Source of the DNA: Staphylococcus nepalensis
Lineage (GTDB): Bacteria; Bacillota; Bacilli; Staphylococcales; Staphylococcaceae
Assembly (NCBI RefSeq): GCF_014635045.1
Contig: NZ_BMCF01000004.1
Span: 1 to 64,000, forward strand
DNA: 64,000 nucleotides
Reading direction: 5' to 3'
Numbering within the stretch: position 1 is the first letter of the stretch; each line of letters begins with the position of its first letter. Positions 25,915-38,671 of this stretch are shown here, piece after piece. Position numbers and translations under genes: made by a program. The notes below the pieces were generated by a model that was not told the origin of the DNA, did not search any database, and worked only from the letters and a program-made list of their open reading frames with translations.

Positions 25915-26843
25915 CTCTCTCTATTCTTTTTTAAAATTTGTTTCTCTATCCAATCATACATATGATGCCAAGTCGTTATGCTATCTCTTTCAAAAAGTAC
26001 TTCATGCCTTTTATTTTTATATAAGTGAACTGTAATATGTTGAATATTACCCTTCTTATATAGTCTACCTAAATGTCTAATCCCTTTTCCATAATTACCT
26101 ATGGCATCTTCTTTTCCTGAGATAAGTAAAATAGGCATTTCTGATTGCATTTTTTTTATATTTTTTAAACGGCTTGTCAGCAACATATGTTTGACAGTTT
26201 CATAAATTAATTGGTTTGAGACTAAAAATCCAGTATAAGGGTCTTTTTCAAATTTTTTAACTTCTTCAACATCGCTGGATAACCAATCACTATTAGATTT
26301 GTTGTTTTTAATATTTTTATTAAAGGATTTGTACATGATTTGATTTAACCATTTTAAACGACGTCGTTTCCCTGTTATTAAAGTGACTATTTTCAAACAT
26401 ATTTGTATTAACTTTCCTAAAAATTTTGGGTATTGCATTGTCCCAGATAAAATCATACCTTGTGCAACATCTGGATATTTCTGTGTAAATATTCTACTAA
26501 CAATAGACCCCATAGAATGACCTAAAATAATATAAGGCGTATTTGTATCATTTGAATACAATGTTTGAGCAATTTCATAAGTATCGTCAGCTATATGCTC
26601 CATATTATCTATATGACCACGTTCAAACACTTCAATATCCTTACCATGACCTCTATGATTATGGCGTAACACATCATAACCTTGCTGATTCAGTGACTCA
26701 ATAAGTGAATCATACCTGTCCATATGTTCTGCCATACCATGAAGTAGGTGGACGATGCCTACCCTTTCTTTTTTAGCTTTATTCAATTTAACTTCCAATG
26801 TTGTCCCATCTGCAACTGTGATTTTAAATTCATTTACACTCAT
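25911..26843 (-). CDS. Alpha/beta hydrolase (lysophospholipase/monoacylglycerol lipase-like)
   Basis: A 310-residue hydrolase of the serine-aminopeptidase S33/monoglyceride-lipase type. The oxyanion region LLHGMAEHMDRYD near residue 35, HNHRGHG, the nucleophile elbow LGHSMGSIVSR near residue 108, and a late catalytic His in KRHEVLFE are visible. It overlaps miaA by four bases at its 3' end and is the first gene of a hydrolase-miaA-hfq operon. GGAGGC lies upstream of the start. Likely substrates are lipid esters; not proven. Confidence 0.88.
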   Translation of the reverse strand: MSVNEFKITVADGTTLEVKLNKAKKERVGIVHLLHGMAEHMDRYDSLIESLNQQGYDVLRHNHRGHGKDIEVFERGHIDNMEHIADDTYEIAQTLYSNDTNTPYIILGHSMGSIVSRIFTQKYPDVAQGMILSGTMQYPKFLGKLIQICLKIVTLITGKRRRLKWLNQIMYKSFNKNIKNNKSNSDWLSSDVEEVKKFEKDPYTGFLVSNQLIYETVKHMLLTSRLKNIKKMQSEMPILLISGKEDAIGNYGKGIRHLGRLYKKGNIQHITVHLYKNKRHEVLFERDSITTWHHMYDWIEKQILKKNRES

Positions 26844-27380
26844 GTTATAGCCTCCAAATCACACTTCGATTCACTCATCATATATTATACAATATAACTT
26901 CAAAATGTATTGTTTTCAAATACAATGCTAGTATGTATTTGAAAATGTGTAACCCTAAATTTTCTAATTTTAATATCGGACTAGAACAGAAACCGTATTT
27001 TTTCAAACGATTTCGCAGTCCGACGCAGACAAAAATAACTAAAAAATACAAATTATTATAGTTCAACCATAAATCGTATTAAAGTTAAAATGGTTACATC
27101 GACTAAAGCTCATTGCGAAAAGGCCGCTAACTCAATTAGTTCAGAAATAACACTTTACATTTTATGGTAATCATGCACTATCAATCTCATATTTAAAACC
27201 CAAGGCCTTTATCTATGTTCTAACTTAACTCATAAAAAGCACCATGCTTTTTGTAGCATAAAACGGTGATGAAATAAACACTTTTTTAACTGCGGCATAT
27301 CTGAAAGAATAACATGGTCTTGAAACTTAATGTTCAAGACACACTCGCAGCAATAATACAAAGTATCATTATAAAATAAA
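26844..27380. other. Intergenic stretch without a gene; contains a degenerate repeat-like segment
   Basis: No supported coding frame. Around 26981-27045 the sequence (GGACTAGAACAGAAACC, later CGCAGTCCGACGCAGAC) resembles the degenerate 'ggactgggacagaaa' intergenic elements often seen in staphylococci. The rest up to the glpD terminator is AT-rich with no recognisable structure apart from short hairpins. Confidence 0.45.
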
Positions 27381-27418
27381 CCCCAAAAAGATTTCGTTAA
27401 CTAGAAATCCTTTTGGGG
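27381..27418 (-). terminator. Terminator downstream of glpD, member of a repeated hairpin family
   Basis: CCCCAAAAAGATTTC / GAAATCCTTTTGGGG with an eight-base loop, followed on the minus strand by TTTATTTTATAAT. It closely resembles the hairpin at 6017-6056 including the flanking AAATTTTGG. Confidence 0.75.
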
Positions 27419-27517
27419 CTAAATTTTGGGATTTATGTCCCAGATAGTTTTATTTTGAGTGTAGGCATTTATACTCCCTAACTAGCTCTCATATCAGTCA
27501 TTTAAATATTATTTTTC

Positions 27518-29191
27518 TTATTCTTTTACTGCGGGTTGATTGTTGCCTGTTTGTGCTTCGTCAATGGCAGTTTGAAGTTCTTTTGTAAATAGTTCTTTTT
27601 GAACGTCTGTGTAGCCAAGTAACTCAGCCATTACATTAATAACTTGATCTTTATAATTTAATACATCGTCAATTTTGAAATATAGTTTGCCTGTACGGCG
27701 AATAAAGAAATCTGTTGGACGGTGAACCATTTCATTTTGAATAGAATAAATCAATTCAGTATAAATATCTAATGGCAAACCAGAATCTTGATATTGTGCT
27801 GTTTGTGCAATTTTGAATAATTCTTCTGCATTTGAACCATATTTAGTAGCAAAATGACGTGCAGTTGCGTCATCAATTTGATAAGCTTTTGCATCTTCTA
27901 CTTTTTTATCTATGAAGTCGCTAAAGTTAGCACTGCCACCAACATCTCCACCTGAAATAGGTAAATGTTTGGTAGCACATTTATCAAATTTCATACCATA
28001 TTCTGTTTTTAAGCGTTTAGATAATAAATCTACAATTTCTAACGCCATATGACGATAGCCTGTTAATTTACCACCGGCGATAGTTAATAGCCCTGATTTA
28101 CCTTCCCAAACTTCGTCTTTACGAGAAATTTCTGAAGGGTCTTTTCCTTGTTCTAAAATCAATGGTCTTACGCCAGCCCATGAAGATTCAATATCTTCAT
28201 CAGCTACATTTACATCTGGGAACATATAATTAATTGCCTCAATTAAATAATCTCTATCTTCTTGTGTAGCTAATGGCGATGTTTTATCATTATCATAGAA
28301 AGTATCTGTTGTGCCTACATAAGCTTTGCCTTCACGAGGAATAGCAAAAATCATACGTCCATCTTTTTCAGTGTCAAAATACACTGCTTGACCTAATGGG
28401 AATTTAGATTGATCAATAACAATATGCACACCTTTTGTTAAACGTAATTGTTTATTATTACGCGCATAATCGCCACTACGTACTTCATCTACCCATGGCC
28501 CACTTGCGTTGATTACTTTTTTAGCTTTAATTGGGTAAGTTTCTCCGCTAATTTGATCTTCGGCGTGAATACCATTTACCTGTTCGTTTGAATCATACGT
28601 GAAGTGTATTGATTTAGTATGGTTAATTACGGTTGCACCTTTTTCAGCTGCACGCTTCATTACTTCAATTGTTAAACGAGCGTCATCAGTACGGTATTCC
28701 ACGTATGAGCCGCCACCTTTTAAGCCTGATTTTTTAACAAGCGGTTCTTTTGCTAATGTTTCTTTAGCATTTAACATTGTTTTACGTTCTGATTTTTTTA
28801 CACCTGCTAATCTATCATATAAAGCTAGGCCAATAGAAGTAGTGAATTTGCCCATTGAACCGCCCTTATGCATTGGTAATAGCATGCGTTCTGGTGTTGT
28901 TACATGAGGACCATTTTCGTATACAATCGCACGTTCTCGACCAGTTTCAGCTACCACACCAACTTGTAGTTGTTTTAAATAACGTAAACCACCATGAACT
29001 AATTTTGTTGAACGTGAACTAGTGCCTTGTGCAAAATCTTGCATTTCAACTAATGCAACCTTCATACCTCTTTGTGTTGCATCTAAAGCGATGCCTGCAC
29101 CTGTAATTCCGCCACCAATAATCACAACGTCAAATGTATCATTTTTTAACTCTTTCTTAATCTGTTCTCTTTTCAAAGTTGATAAACTCAT
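27518..29191 (-). CDS. glpD: Aerobic glycerol-3-phosphate dehydrogenase
   Basis: A 557-residue FAD enzyme of the membrane that oxidises glycerol-3-phosphate to dihydroxyacetone phosphate and feeds electrons to menaquinone. The FAD-binding [17 protein letters not shown] is at residue 21, followed by [32 protein letters not shown] and the [12 protein letters not shown] segment. Length matches the Firmicute family. It lies last in the glp region after glpK, with its own leader that contains a GlpP-type terminator hairpin, so it is probably induced by glycerol-3-phosphate through antitermination. Confidence 0.96.
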   Translation of the reverse strand: MSLSTLKREQIKKELKNDTFDVVIIGGGITGAGIALDATQRGMKVALVEMQDFAQGTSSRSTKLVHGGLRYLKQLQVGVVAETGRERAIVYENGPHVTTPERMLLPMHKGGSMGKFTTSIGLALYDRLAGVKKSERKTMLNAKETLAKEPLVKKSGLKGGGSYVEYRTDDARLTIEVMKRAAEKGATVINHTKSIHFTYDSNEQVNGIHAEDQISGETYPIKAKKVINASGPWVDEVRSGDYARNNKQLRLTKGVHIVIDQSKFPLGQAVYFDTEKDGRMIFAIPREGKAYVGTTDTFYDNDKTSPLATQEDRDYLIEAINYMFPDVNVADEDIESSWAGVRPLILEQGKDPSEISRKDEVWEGKSGLLTIAGGKLTGYRHMALEIVDLLSKRLKTEYGMKFDKCATKHLPISGGDVGGSANFSDFIDKKVEDAKAYQIDDATARHFATKYGSNAEELFKIAQTAQYQDSGLPLDIYTELIYSIQNEMVHRPTDFFIRRTGKLYFKIDDVLNYKDQVINVMAELLGYTDVQKELFTKELQTAIDEAQTGNNQPAVKE

Positions 29192-29215
29192 AAATCTAGC
29201 GCCTCCTAGTAATAA

Positions 29216-29272
29216 TAAAAAAAGAGAGACCTATCCCATACATATATTATTGTACGAACAGAGTCTCTCATT
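29216..29272 (-). promoter_or_regulatory. GlpP-responsive leader terminator of glpD
   Basis: In the minus-strand leader GAGAGAC (from 29263-29269) pairs with GTCTCTC (29224-29230) and is followed by a run of T, 25 bp before the glpD start. In Bacillus the equivalent glpD leader is a terminator opened by GlpP with glycerol-3-phosphate; glpP is present nearby at 33222-33755. Confidence 0.75.
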
Positions 29273-29337
29273 TCTCATCTCGGTATTATTAACTTACCCT
29301 TATTATAGCATAAAAAACTAAATAAAGTCTAATTCTT

Positions 29338-30858
<1,521 letters not shown>

Positions 30859-31018
30859 CTAATGTTAGTAAAACGAATTACTTATGTAATCCAAATTTAC
30901 ATGCATACTTTCACTGTACCCATTTTTAACTGATTCACACAACAAACATCTAATGGTAAACCAACTAAAATATTATCTGTTAACAGTTTAACGTATATTC
31001 TATATAGATTAAATATAA

Positions 31019-31837
31019 TTAATATATAGATTCAATGCCTTTTGCATTTTTTGCTTTATTTAAAGTGACACCTAACACAAGTGTAATAATCAATAATACA
31101 ATTGCAATTACTGATAACGTATCAAATGCACCTTTATAGAATAATCTATAAATTACAGCACCAATCATACCACCAGTTATTGGTCCTAATACTGGCACGA
31201 TTGCATATGACCAATTAGAACCACCCTTACCTGAAATCGGTAAAATCGCATGAGCAATACGAGGCCCCAAATCACGGGCAGGATTGATCGCATAACCAGT
31301 TGGTCCACCCAAACTTAACCCAATTGCGACGATTAAGCTACCAACGATTAATGGATTTAATCCATCAGCTATTTTATTCATACCAATGAATAATAGACCC
31401 ATAGTTAAAACGCCAGTACCAATAATTTCACTCATAAAATTGGCGAAATAGTTTTTAATTGCAGGCGCTGTAGAAAACACAGCCAACTTAGTATCTTGGT
31501 CTTCTGTTGCTTTCCATTGCGCTAAATACATTAACCAAACTAAAACGCCACCAACAACGCCGCCAAGTATTTGACAAATAATATAACCAGGTACCATTCC
31601 CCAACTAATTGCTCCGTCCATCGCAAAAGCCAAGGTGACAGCGGGATTCAAATGGGCGCCAGAAATTTCTCCTACTGCATAAACGCCCATCGTTACGCCT
31701 AGACCCCATCCTGTAGCGATAACAATCCAATCTGCACCATTACCATTACTTCTTTTCAAATTGACATTGGCAACAACGCCGCCGCCTAATAACACAAGTA
31801 TTGCTGTTCCCAAAAATTCAGCAAAATATACACTCAT
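31019..31837 (-). CDS. glpF: Glycerol uptake facilitator (aquaglyceroporin)
   Basis: A 272-residue MIP-family channel with six membrane helices and two pore half-helices. The two NPA motifs are visible in GAHLNPAVTLAFA and YAINPARDLGPR; the Asp after the second NPAR is typical of glycerol-conducting channels rather than water channels. It is the first gene of glpF-glpK, with a cre-overlapped promoter and a GlpP-type leader. Confidence 0.95.
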   Translation of the reverse strand: MSVYFAEFLGTAILVLLGGGVVANVNLKRSNGNGADWIVIATGWGLGVTMGVYAVGEISGAHLNPAVTLAFAMDGAISWGMVPGYIICQILGGVVGGVLVWLMYLAQWKATEDQDTKLAVFSTAPAIKNYFANFMSEIIGTGVLTMGLLFIGMNKIADGLNPLIVGSLIVAIGLSLGGPTGYAINPARDLGPRIAHAILPISGKGGSNWSYAIVPVLGPITGGMIGAVIYRLFYKGAFDTLSVIAIVLLIITLVLGVTLNKAKNAKGIESIY

Positions 31838-31854
31838 AAAGACTCCTCCTAAAA

Positions 31855-31925
31855 TAAGACAGGGAGATCCCTACAATTATACCCAGTTTCGAACCACCGG
31901 CTTAATGACTGTAGAAATCTCCCAT
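31855..31925 (-). promoter_or_regulatory. GlpP-responsive leader terminator of glpF
   Basis: On the minus strand GGGAGATTTCTAC pairs with GTAGGGATCTCCC (plus coordinates 31862-31874 and 31911-31923), followed by TGTCTTATTTT. This matches the glycerol-3-phosphate/GlpP antitermination leaders known for glpF in Bacillus. Confidence 0.72.
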
Positions 31926-31952
31926 CTCTGTTCTAAATATTAACTTGAGTTC

Positions 31953-31982
31953 ATCTTACACCGATGTTGTAAGCGTTGTCAA
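31953..31982 (-). promoter_or_regulatory. glpF promoter overlapped by a cre site
   Basis: TTGACA (31977-31982) and TAAGAT (31953-31958) on the minus strand are 18 bp apart. TGTAAGCGTTGTCA at 31968-31981 matches the cre consensus TGWAANCGNTNWCA at every position and overlaps the -35, so CcpA repression is expected when a preferred sugar is present. Confidence 0.78.
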
Positions 31983-32009
31983 ATCTTTTCGTGAAAAACT
32001 TGTCACAAT

Positions 32010-33053
32010 TTAATTTGATTGTACGCCGCTATCATTGATACTAAATTGGCCTGTTAAAGCGTTTATTTCTGCCGTTAAGCCATAAGGTATCATATGTTTA
32101 GGCTCATTGTGGCCAAATGATAAATTATAAAAAACTGTCATTTTAGGATTATTACATTTTGAGATAATTTCTAAAATTTCTTTTTTGTAACTTTCATAGT
32201 ATATATTGTTAAAAGGTTTCCCAAAGAGCATACCATTTATGCGTTCTAAAATTCCTTTCTTCAACAATTGCTCTAAATATGCTGAGAACACTTTTGGTGT
32301 CGGTGTATCTTCTGATGTTTCTAAAAATAATATGGCGTTATTAAAATTTTCTAAATCAGGAAAAAACGAGGTGCTCATTAAATCCACAAACGTTTCTAAA
32401 TTACCTCCCACAAGTTTGCCACTAACCTTTTGATTACCATTTAATACTTCAAGGCCTTTTTGCTTTAAAATGGGTCTTGAAATAGCTTTGTTTTTAATAT
32501 CCCATTCTAACCCGTAAGGCCTAATATAGTTTGCTGTTTTTATTTCACCTATTTCATTTGAAGTAAACCAACATTTTCTAATATTCTCTACCGTATAAGA
32601 ATCCATTTCGACATTTTCTGCAAAATCAGTTAATAATGCCTGGCCATAGAAACTGACTACGTTCATTTTATAAAACATTAAATGTATCGTTGTAGTATCT
32701 GAATAGCCACTAAATATTTTAGGATTTGCAGCAATAGTTTTTAAATCGACGTAAGGTGAAATTCGTCTAGCATCCTCTCCACCAATACAAGAAATAATGG
32801 CTTTGACCTCTTGGTCTTTGAGCGCTTCATTTAGATCTTCAGCGCGACATTCTGGATGCTCACGGACATATGCTAAGCCCTTAAGCGCATGCGGCATCAC
32901 TTTTACATTTAATCCAAATTCATTTTCTAAGCGTTGGACCCCTTGATTAGTCCTCCATAAAATTTCAGCTTCGCCAGCTAAACCAGAAGATAAAGAAACA
33001 ATCGCTACAGTATCGCCTTTCTTTAATTTACTAGGTTTTATTATGATGATCAT
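32010..33053 (-). CDS. S66 peptidase family protein (LD-carboxypeptidase/MccF-like)
   Basis: A 347-residue S66 serine peptidase. The family cleaves the L,D bond of the murein tetrapeptide or inactivates microcin-C-type nucleotidyl peptides. Seen are KLKKGDTVAIVSLSSG, SCIGGEDARRISPYVD, the nucleophile in FSGYSDTTTIHL, VSGKLVGGNLETF and a late His in FGHNEPKHMIPYG. Length and the GGEDA pattern are closer to MccF than to LdcA. The start is unclear: the ATG at 33053 directly abuts AAGGAG, which is too close, and an in-frame ATA at 33044 sits at ideal spacing. The gene lies between glpP and glpF, an unusual place. Confidence 0.82.
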   Translation of the reverse strand: MIIIIKPSKLKKGDTVAIVSLSSGLAGEAEILWRTNQGVQRLENEFGLNVKVMPHALKGLAYVREHPECRAEDLNEALKDQEVKAIISCIGGEDARRISPYVDLKTIAANPKIFSGYSDTTTIHLMFYKMNVVSFYGQALLTDFAENVEMDSYTVENIRKCWFTSNEIGEIKTANYIRPYGLEWDIKNKAISRPILKQKGLEVLNGNQKVSGKLVGGNLETFVDLMSTSFFPDLENFNNAILFLETSEDTPTPKVFSAYLEQLLKKGILERINGMLFGKPFNNIYYESYKKEILEIISKCNNPKMTVFYNLSFGHNEPKHMIPYGLTAEINALTGQFSINDSGVQSN

Positions 33054-33101
33054 CTCCTTAATAGGTAGTTATCATTATTTAGACCGAAAATAGATTCTTA
33101 T

Positions 33102-33153
33102 AAAAAACTCCCTCGCCATCATTTTGATACGTTTCAATATCTCATGGAGAGGA
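33102..33153 (-). terminator. Terminator or leader hairpin between glpP and the S66 peptidase gene
   Basis: CTCCCTCGCCAT (33108-33119) pairs with ATGGAGAGG (33144-33152) with one mismatch, and the minus strand continues into six T. It probably ends the mutS-mutL-glpP transcript, though a GlpP-type leader is not excluded. Confidence 0.55.
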
Positions 33154-33221
33154 AGCAGCACGATTAATGAATTTTATAATCTATACACTTTGTTTTTATT
33201 TAAGCACATTCATATCTTTAT

Positions 33222-33755
33222 TTACCATAATAAGCGGTCGCTCGTGGTGATATGTTTAGCGCCATTCTCAATTGCAATATCGACTTCTTCTTTACTATTA
33301 ATCAATCCACCAGCGATCACTGAAGTATTCGTTTCTTCGTTAATAATCCTAATCGCTTTTGTAGCGACACCTGGTAACACTTCAACAAAATCAGGCTCCA
33401 CACGTTTAATTAATTCTATACTTCTAGACAGCGCATGGCTATCTAATACAAATACTCTAAAAACAGTTATAGTATTTAATGATTTCGCTTTATTAATCAC
33501 TTTAGTTTTCGTTGAAACAATCCCTTTCGGGTGGTAATTTTGGATAATATATTCACAAGCATACTCATCATGGCTCATGCCTTTTATTAAATCGATATGC
33601 ATATAAGTTTCTATATGATGTTTATTTAATAAATCCATAATGCTTTTGACATGCCCAATATGTGCATCCAACATCACACATTCTTTATAATCAGTCTTCG
33701 TCAATTTTTCTAGATCTTTCATTGACCTTACTGCTGGTAAAATATGTGGTTTCAA
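33222..33755 (-). CDS. glpP: Glycerol-3-phosphate-responsive antiterminator GlpP
   Basis: A 177-residue TIM-barrel-like RNA-binding antiterminator. Typical segments are LPAVRSMKDLEKLTKTDYKECVMLDAHIG, HIDLIKGMSHDEYACEYI, PKGIVSTKTKVINKAK, VEVLPGV and VIAGGLINSKEEVDIAIENGAKHITTS. With glycerol-3-phosphate it prevents termination in the glpF and glpD leaders found downstream. It is 13 bp after mutL, the common staphylococcal order mutS-mutL-glpP. Confidence 0.94.
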   Translation of the reverse strand: MKPHILPAVRSMKDLEKLTKTDYKECVMLDAHIGHVKSIMDLLNKHHIETYMHIDLIKGMSHDEYACEYIIQNYHPKGIVSTKTKVINKAKSLNTITVFRVFVLDSHALSRSIELIKRVEPDFVEVLPGVATKAIRIINEETNTSVIAGGLINSKEEVDIAIENGAKHITTSDRLLW

Positions 33756-33768
33756 TACGACGCCCTCC

Positions 33769-35730
33769 TTAAATAATGCGTTTAAACAAGCGCTCTAATT
33801 CATAATTTGAAAAATTAATGATAATGGGTCTTCCATGCGGACAAGTAAACGGGTCTTCTGTTTCTCTTAATTGATTAACTAAATCAGCCATTTCATTATT
33901 TTTTAAATAATGATTTGCTTTAATAGATTTTTTGCAACTCATCATAATTGCAGCTTCTTCACGAATTTTCTTAACATCTACTTTTTTATGCTCTAGTACG
34001 TATTCGATCATATCTTTTATAATTTCTTCCGCTTCTTGTTTTGGAAACCAAACTGGATAGCTATCAACAATGTAGTCATGCCCACCAAATGGTTCTAAAT
34101 GTACGCCTACTTTATCCAATTCTCCTTTATATTGGTTGATAATCATCAGCTCATCTTTTGAAAAATGGAAGGTCAATGGAATCAATAGGTTTTGGCTTTC
34201 ATTTGCAACATCACCAATTTTCTCTCTGAAATATTCATACTTTATGCGTTCTTGAGCGGCGTGTTGATCAATCATAAACATGCCATTTTCATTTTGCGCT
34301 ATAATATAAGTCCCATGTACTTGGCCAACAATTTCCATATAAGGTACTCTACGAGACGACGTACCCCCCACAGGCTCTTTGATATCCTTATTGATATTGC
34401 TTTCTGAAAAATGATTTCCATGCGTCGTTGTTTCTTCATTATTACTTACGCCTTTTGTCTCCATATCATCAAGTATTTCGTTTTGTGCTTTTTTGTATTC
34501 ATCATAACCATTTGCGGATTCTTGAATACTATCAGGAAAGGTATCCGTTAAATTGGAATAGTTCAATTGATGTTCATCGTTTAAAACGTTATTGTTTTCA
34601 GATGATACGTTATGGTGCTCTAGTGTGTTAGGGTTCGGGGTATTGTGTTGTTGACGTTTTTCAAATTCCATTTTCTGTTGTTCAAACTTATCTAACACTT
34701 TATGCTTCTTCGTCATTTTATCCATATCATTTTGAGGGATTAAAATTCTATTTTTAAAAGCTTCATGAATTTTTTCAACAATGAGTTCATAAAGTTGATC
34801 CTCTTTTGATAATCTAACTTCTAGCTTGGTCGGATGAACGTTTACATCTACAAGTATAGGGTCCATTTCAATGTTGATATAACATATTGGGTACCTACCA
34901 ATCATCAACAAAGTATGATATCCCTCTAAAATCGCTTTATTTAATAAAAAGTTTTTAATATATCTCCCATTAATAAAAATAGAAATATAGTGTTTATTAC
35001 TTCTAGAATGCTCTGGTTTAGCGAAATAAGCATCTAAATGATAATCACTTGTATCTCCAGTAACATGGACTAAGTCTTTCGCAACTTTCATACCATAAAT
35101 TTCCGCCATAACTTCATTGGTTCTACCAGATCCATTTGTTTTTATAATAGTCTTGCCATCTGAAACCAACGAAATACGAATATCTGGATGACTCATCGCC
35201 ATTCGATTAACAATATCTGTTATTTTACCGAGTTCGGTATATAGACTTTTAATATATTTTAAGCGTGCTGGCGTGTTATAAAATAAAGATTCCACTAAAA
35301 TATCTGTGCCGCGCTTGGCTTTTGCTGGCTTTTGGTTTAAAACCTCGCCATTTTCTACATAAACTTCTTGTCCTTCTTGGTTATCTGTACAAGTTTTTAA
35401 AGTCACTTTAGAAACTGACGAAATACTGGCCAATGCCTCACCACGAAAGCCTAACGTACGAATATGAAACAAATCGTCGTCTACATCTAATTTGCTTGTT
35501 GCATGTCGATGAAATACTAAATCTAAATCGTCGATTTCTATACCAGTTCCATTATCAACCACACGAATAGAAGCTACACCAGATTGTTCTACTTCTATAT
35601 TAATTTCAGTCGCTTGTGCATCTATGGCGTTTTCTAATAATTCTTTCACGACAGAACCAGGTCGTTCAACCACTTCTCCAGCTGCGATTTTATTTGCTAA
35701 TGATGTCTGTAACTCTTTTATTTTACCCAT
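33769..35730 (-). CDS. mutL: DNA mismatch repair protein MutL
   Basis: A 653-residue GHKL ATPase with endonuclease. N-terminal motifs are [47 protein letters not shown]; the C-terminal half has [12 protein letters not shown], the metal-binding endonuclease motif DQHAxxERxxxE, plus CPHGRPIII. This is the nicking form found in bacteria without MutH. The low-complexity linker at residues about 340-430 is Asn/Glu/His rich. It lies 15 bp after mutS. Confidence 0.96.
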   Translation of the reverse strand: MGKIKELQTSLANKIAAGEVVERPGSVVKELLENAIDAQATEINIEVEQSGVASIRVVDNGTGIEIDDLDLVFHRHATSKLDVDDDLFHIRTLGFRGEALASISSVSKVTLKTCTDNQEGQEVYVENGEVLNQKPAKAKRGTDILVESLFYNTPARLKYIKSLYTELGKITDIVNRMAMSHPDIRISLVSDGKTIIKTNGSGRTNEVMAEIYGMKVAKDLVHVTGDTSDYHLDAYFAKPEHSRSNKHYISIFINGRYIKNFLLNKAILEGYHTLLMIGRYPICYINIEMDPILVDVNVHPTKLEVRLSKEDQLYELIVEKIHEAFKNRILIPQNDMDKMTKKHKVLDKFEQQKMEFEKRQQHNTPNPNTLEHHNVSSENNNVLNDEHQLNYSNLTDTFPDSIQESANGYDEYKKAQNEILDDMETKGVSNNEETTTHGNHFSESNINKDIKEPVGGTSSRRVPYMEIVGQVHGTYIIAQNENGMFMIDQHAAQERIKYEYFREKIGDVANESQNLLIPLTFHFSKDELMIINQYKGELDKVGVHLEPFGGHDYIVDSYPVWFPKQEAEEIIKDMIEYVLEHKKVDVKKIREEAAIMMSCKKSIKANHYLKNNEMADLVNQLRETEDPFTCPHGRPIIINFSNYELERLFKRII

Positions 35731-35745
35731 TGGATGACTTCACCT

Positions 35746-38388
35746 CTACTTTAACTGATTTTGCAATTCACTTAGTTTTACTAGGGCTTCTATTGGCGTC
35801 ATAGTTGATAAATTTAATTGTTTAATTTCACTTTCTACTTCACTTTGTTTTACAGGGGTTTCAAACAAATCAAATGCAGCTTGTTCAAATTGAGATTGAG
35901 TGTCATCCTGTACTTTTTCTTTATAAGTCATTGCACTTTCTTCTACTAAATCATCTTCTAGAGGTTGTGCATCTATCCCATTTTTAATGAGATTTACTTC
36001 TTCATTCGTCGCTTGTTTTTGCGTATTATGCTCTTCAAAAGCATCTAAAATAACCTGCGCACGTGAAATCACTTCGTCAGGTAAATCAGCTAATTTAGCT
36101 ACTTGTATACCATAACTATCATCTACAGCGCCATCTTTAACTTTATGCAAGAAGATAAGTTCACCTTTATATTCATTTGCAGCCACGTGTACATTTTTTA
36201 AACTTGATAATGACTGATCTAACGCTGTTAATTCATGATAATGCGTTGAAAACAAAGTCTTAGCATGTGAAGTATGTGCAACATACTCAATCATTGCTTG
36301 TGCTAACGCTAAACCGTCATAAGTAGATGTACCTCTTCCGATTTCATCAAAGATAATCAAGCTATTTTCTGTGGCATTTGCAAGTGCTTTTTGTGCTTCA
36401 AGCATCTCTACCATAAATGTACTTTTACCGGAAACAAGGTCATCGGCTGCACCAATTCTCGTAAATATTTGGTCAAATACTGGTAGCGTAGCTGATTCAC
36501 ATGGTACATAAGCACCCATCTGTGCCATGATGCTTATGATAGCTACTTGTCTCATGTAAGTAGATTTACCAGACATGTTAGGGCCAGTAATTAAGTAAAT
36601 AAAGGTGTCTTGATCTAATTTACAATCATTTGGTACATAATCATTGTGGTTCATTACACGTTCTACAACTGGATGTCTAGAATTTGTCAATTCTAACGTT
36701 TTATTTTCACTAAATGAAGGTCTAGCATAATTGTATTTTTGTGCTATTTCAGCAAAACTTTGTAAACAGTCAAGTTCAGAAATAACTTTCGCTTGTTTTT
36801 GTAAACGTTCGGTGTAGGTCTTGATTTGTTCACGTAATTGGACAAACAGTTGATATTCTAATTCTATTGCTTTATCTTCAGCGCCTAATATCATGTCTTC
36901 TTTTTCTTTTAATTCATCAGTAATAAAGCGCTCCGCATTTGATAATGTCTGTTTACGATGATAACCATATGCCGCAGGGTCAAAGCCATGTAAATTGGCT
37001 CTTGTGATTTCAATAAAATATCCAAAGACTTTATTAAAACTAATTTTCAGCGATTTAATTCCTGTTCGTTGACGCTCCTTAGTCTGTAGTTCAGCTAACC
37101 AAGACTTACCATTTTTAGATGCTTCCAAGTATTCATCAAGTGTCTCGTTAAATCCTTGCTTGAATAATCCACCTTCTTTCACAGAAATTGGTGGTTCTTC
37201 TTTGAGACTGTTTTCTAATAGTGCTAGTAATTCATCTAAAGGCTCTAATGCATTAAATTGTGCTGTCGTTTTAGTATCTAAGCTGTCTAATAACTGTTTA
37301 ATATTGGGTATTTCAGAAATGGAATGTTTAAGTTGAATTAAATCTCTCGCATTTACATTGCCATAACTTACACGACCAACCAAACGTTCAATATCATAAA
37401 CTTGATTTAAATGTTCTCTTAAGGTATCTCTCTCTATAAAATAATCAATAAACTGTGTCACTGTATCTAGTCGTGATTCAATTTGGTTTTTGTGAATTAA
37501 TGGTCTATCAATCCATTGTTTTAATCTTCTAGCGCCCATTGGCGTTTTAGTTTCATCCATCAACCATAACAGTGTACCTTTTTTACTTTTAAGCCGTATA
37601 CTTTCTGTTAATTCTAAATTACGCTTTGCATAAAAATCCATTTTCATAAAATCGACAGCTTCATATTGAACTACGCTTTCAATATGGGATAAATCTCGTT
37701 TTTGCGTATGGAAAACATAATCAAGTAATAGTTGCGTAGCGTTAAATAGTGGTAGGTCATTATTTGTATTAATGTTATATTGTGCATCAGATATTTCAGA
37801 TAAAACCGTAATTGTTTCTGTTGTTAAGCTAATTTGTCTTTTTAATACCTCACTAATCGGTGCGTTTACAACTATTTCATTTGGATTAATTGTTGTAATT
37901 TCATTGATTAATGTAGCATTATCATCAAATGATGTAACTTTTAATTCACCAGTGGATACGTCACAATAACTTAGCGCATAAACTCCATTAATTTGGACAA
38001 AGCTCAAAATATAATTGTTCTGTTTTTCGTCAACGCCGCCTTGATCCATGACTGTCCCTGGTGTAACAATTCTTACGACTTCACGCTTTACCATACCTTT
38101 AGTTTGTCTAGGGTCTTCCATTTGTTCACAAATAGCAACTTTATATCCATTATTGATTAATGTTTCAATATAACCATCTGCAGAATGATACGGCACCCCA
38201 CACATAGGAATCGGGTTTTCTTTTTTAGCATCACGTTTTGTTAAAGTTATTTCAAGTACTCTTGAAGCTTCTTTGGCATCTTCATAAAACATTTCATAAA
38301 AATCGCCTAACCTAAAAAATAATAAACAATCTTGATATTGTGACTTTATTTTTAAGTATTGTTGCATCATTGGAGTTTGATTCGTCAT
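35746..38388 (-). CDS. mutS: DNA mismatch repair protein MutS
   Basis: An 880-residue mismatch-recognition ATPase. The mismatch-wedging F-x-E motif is in [14 protein letters not shown] near residue 28, the P-loop is [14 protein letters not shown], Walker B is [16 protein letters not shown], and the helix-turn-helix closing region [15 protein letters not shown] follows. The C-terminal tail carries a segment that in Bacillus contacts the beta clamp. It begins the mutS-mutL-glpP operon. Confidence 0.97.
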   Translation of the reverse strand: MTNQTPMMQQYLKIKSQYQDCLLFFRLGDFYEMFYEDAKEASRVLEITLTKRDAKKENPIPMCGVPYHSADGYIETLINNGYKVAICEQMEDPRQTKGMVKREVVRIVTPGTVMDQGGVDEKQNNYILSFVQINGVYALSYCDVSTGELKVTSFDDNATLINEITTINPNEIVVNAPISEVLKRQISLTTETITVLSEISDAQYNINTNNDLPLFNATQLLLDYVFHTQKRDLSHIESVVQYEAVDFMKMDFYAKRNLELTESIRLKSKKGTLLWLMDETKTPMGARRLKQWIDRPLIHKNQIESRLDTVTQFIDYFIERDTLREHLNQVYDIERLVGRVSYGNVNARDLIQLKHSISEIPNIKQLLDSLDTKTTAQFNALEPLDELLALLENSLKEEPPISVKEGGLFKQGFNETLDEYLEASKNGKSWLAELQTKERQRTGIKSLKISFNKVFGYFIEITRANLHGFDPAAYGYHRKQTLSNAERFITDELKEKEDMILGAEDKAIELEYQLFVQLREQIKTYTERLQKQAKVISELDCLQSFAEIAQKYNYARPSFSENKTLELTNSRHPVVERVMNHNDYVPNDCKLDQDTFIYLITGPNMSGKSTYMRQVAIISIMAQMGAYVPCESATLPVFDQIFTRIGAADDLVSGKSTFMVEMLEAQKALANATENSLIIFDEIGRGTSTYDGLALAQAMIEYVAHTSHAKTLFSTHYHELTALDQSLSSLKNVHVAANEYKGELIFLHKVKDGAVDDSYGIQVAKLADLPDEVISRAQVILDAFEEHNTQKQATNEEVNLIKNGIDAQPLEDDLVEESAMTYKEKVQDDTQSQFEQAAFDLFETPVKQSEVESEIKQLNLSTMTPIEALVKLSELQNQLK

Positions 38389-38671
38389 TTAATATTTCAC
38401 AATCCTTCTATTAGTTTCTTACTTTGATTTATACTTATTTCAAACTATCAATTTCTTATGTATGATTCGTCGTTATGTTATTTTAAAAGCTTATTACTTT
38501 ATATGACTTATTTCTATATCTTTTACACGCTACGTTTTTGTAGGAACACAATTATGATTAACATTTTACAGCTCATTTAACTCTTAAATTTTAACATAAC
38601 TTTAGCTTTTACGCCTATGCTTACAAGTTATATAAGTTTCTAAGCTATTATCAATTTGATATAACAAACAA

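Noticed and set aside
26878..27066. A 62-residue open frame on the minus strand
   Set aside because: It lies over a degenerate intergenic repeat, lacks a ribosome-binding site and has biased composition.
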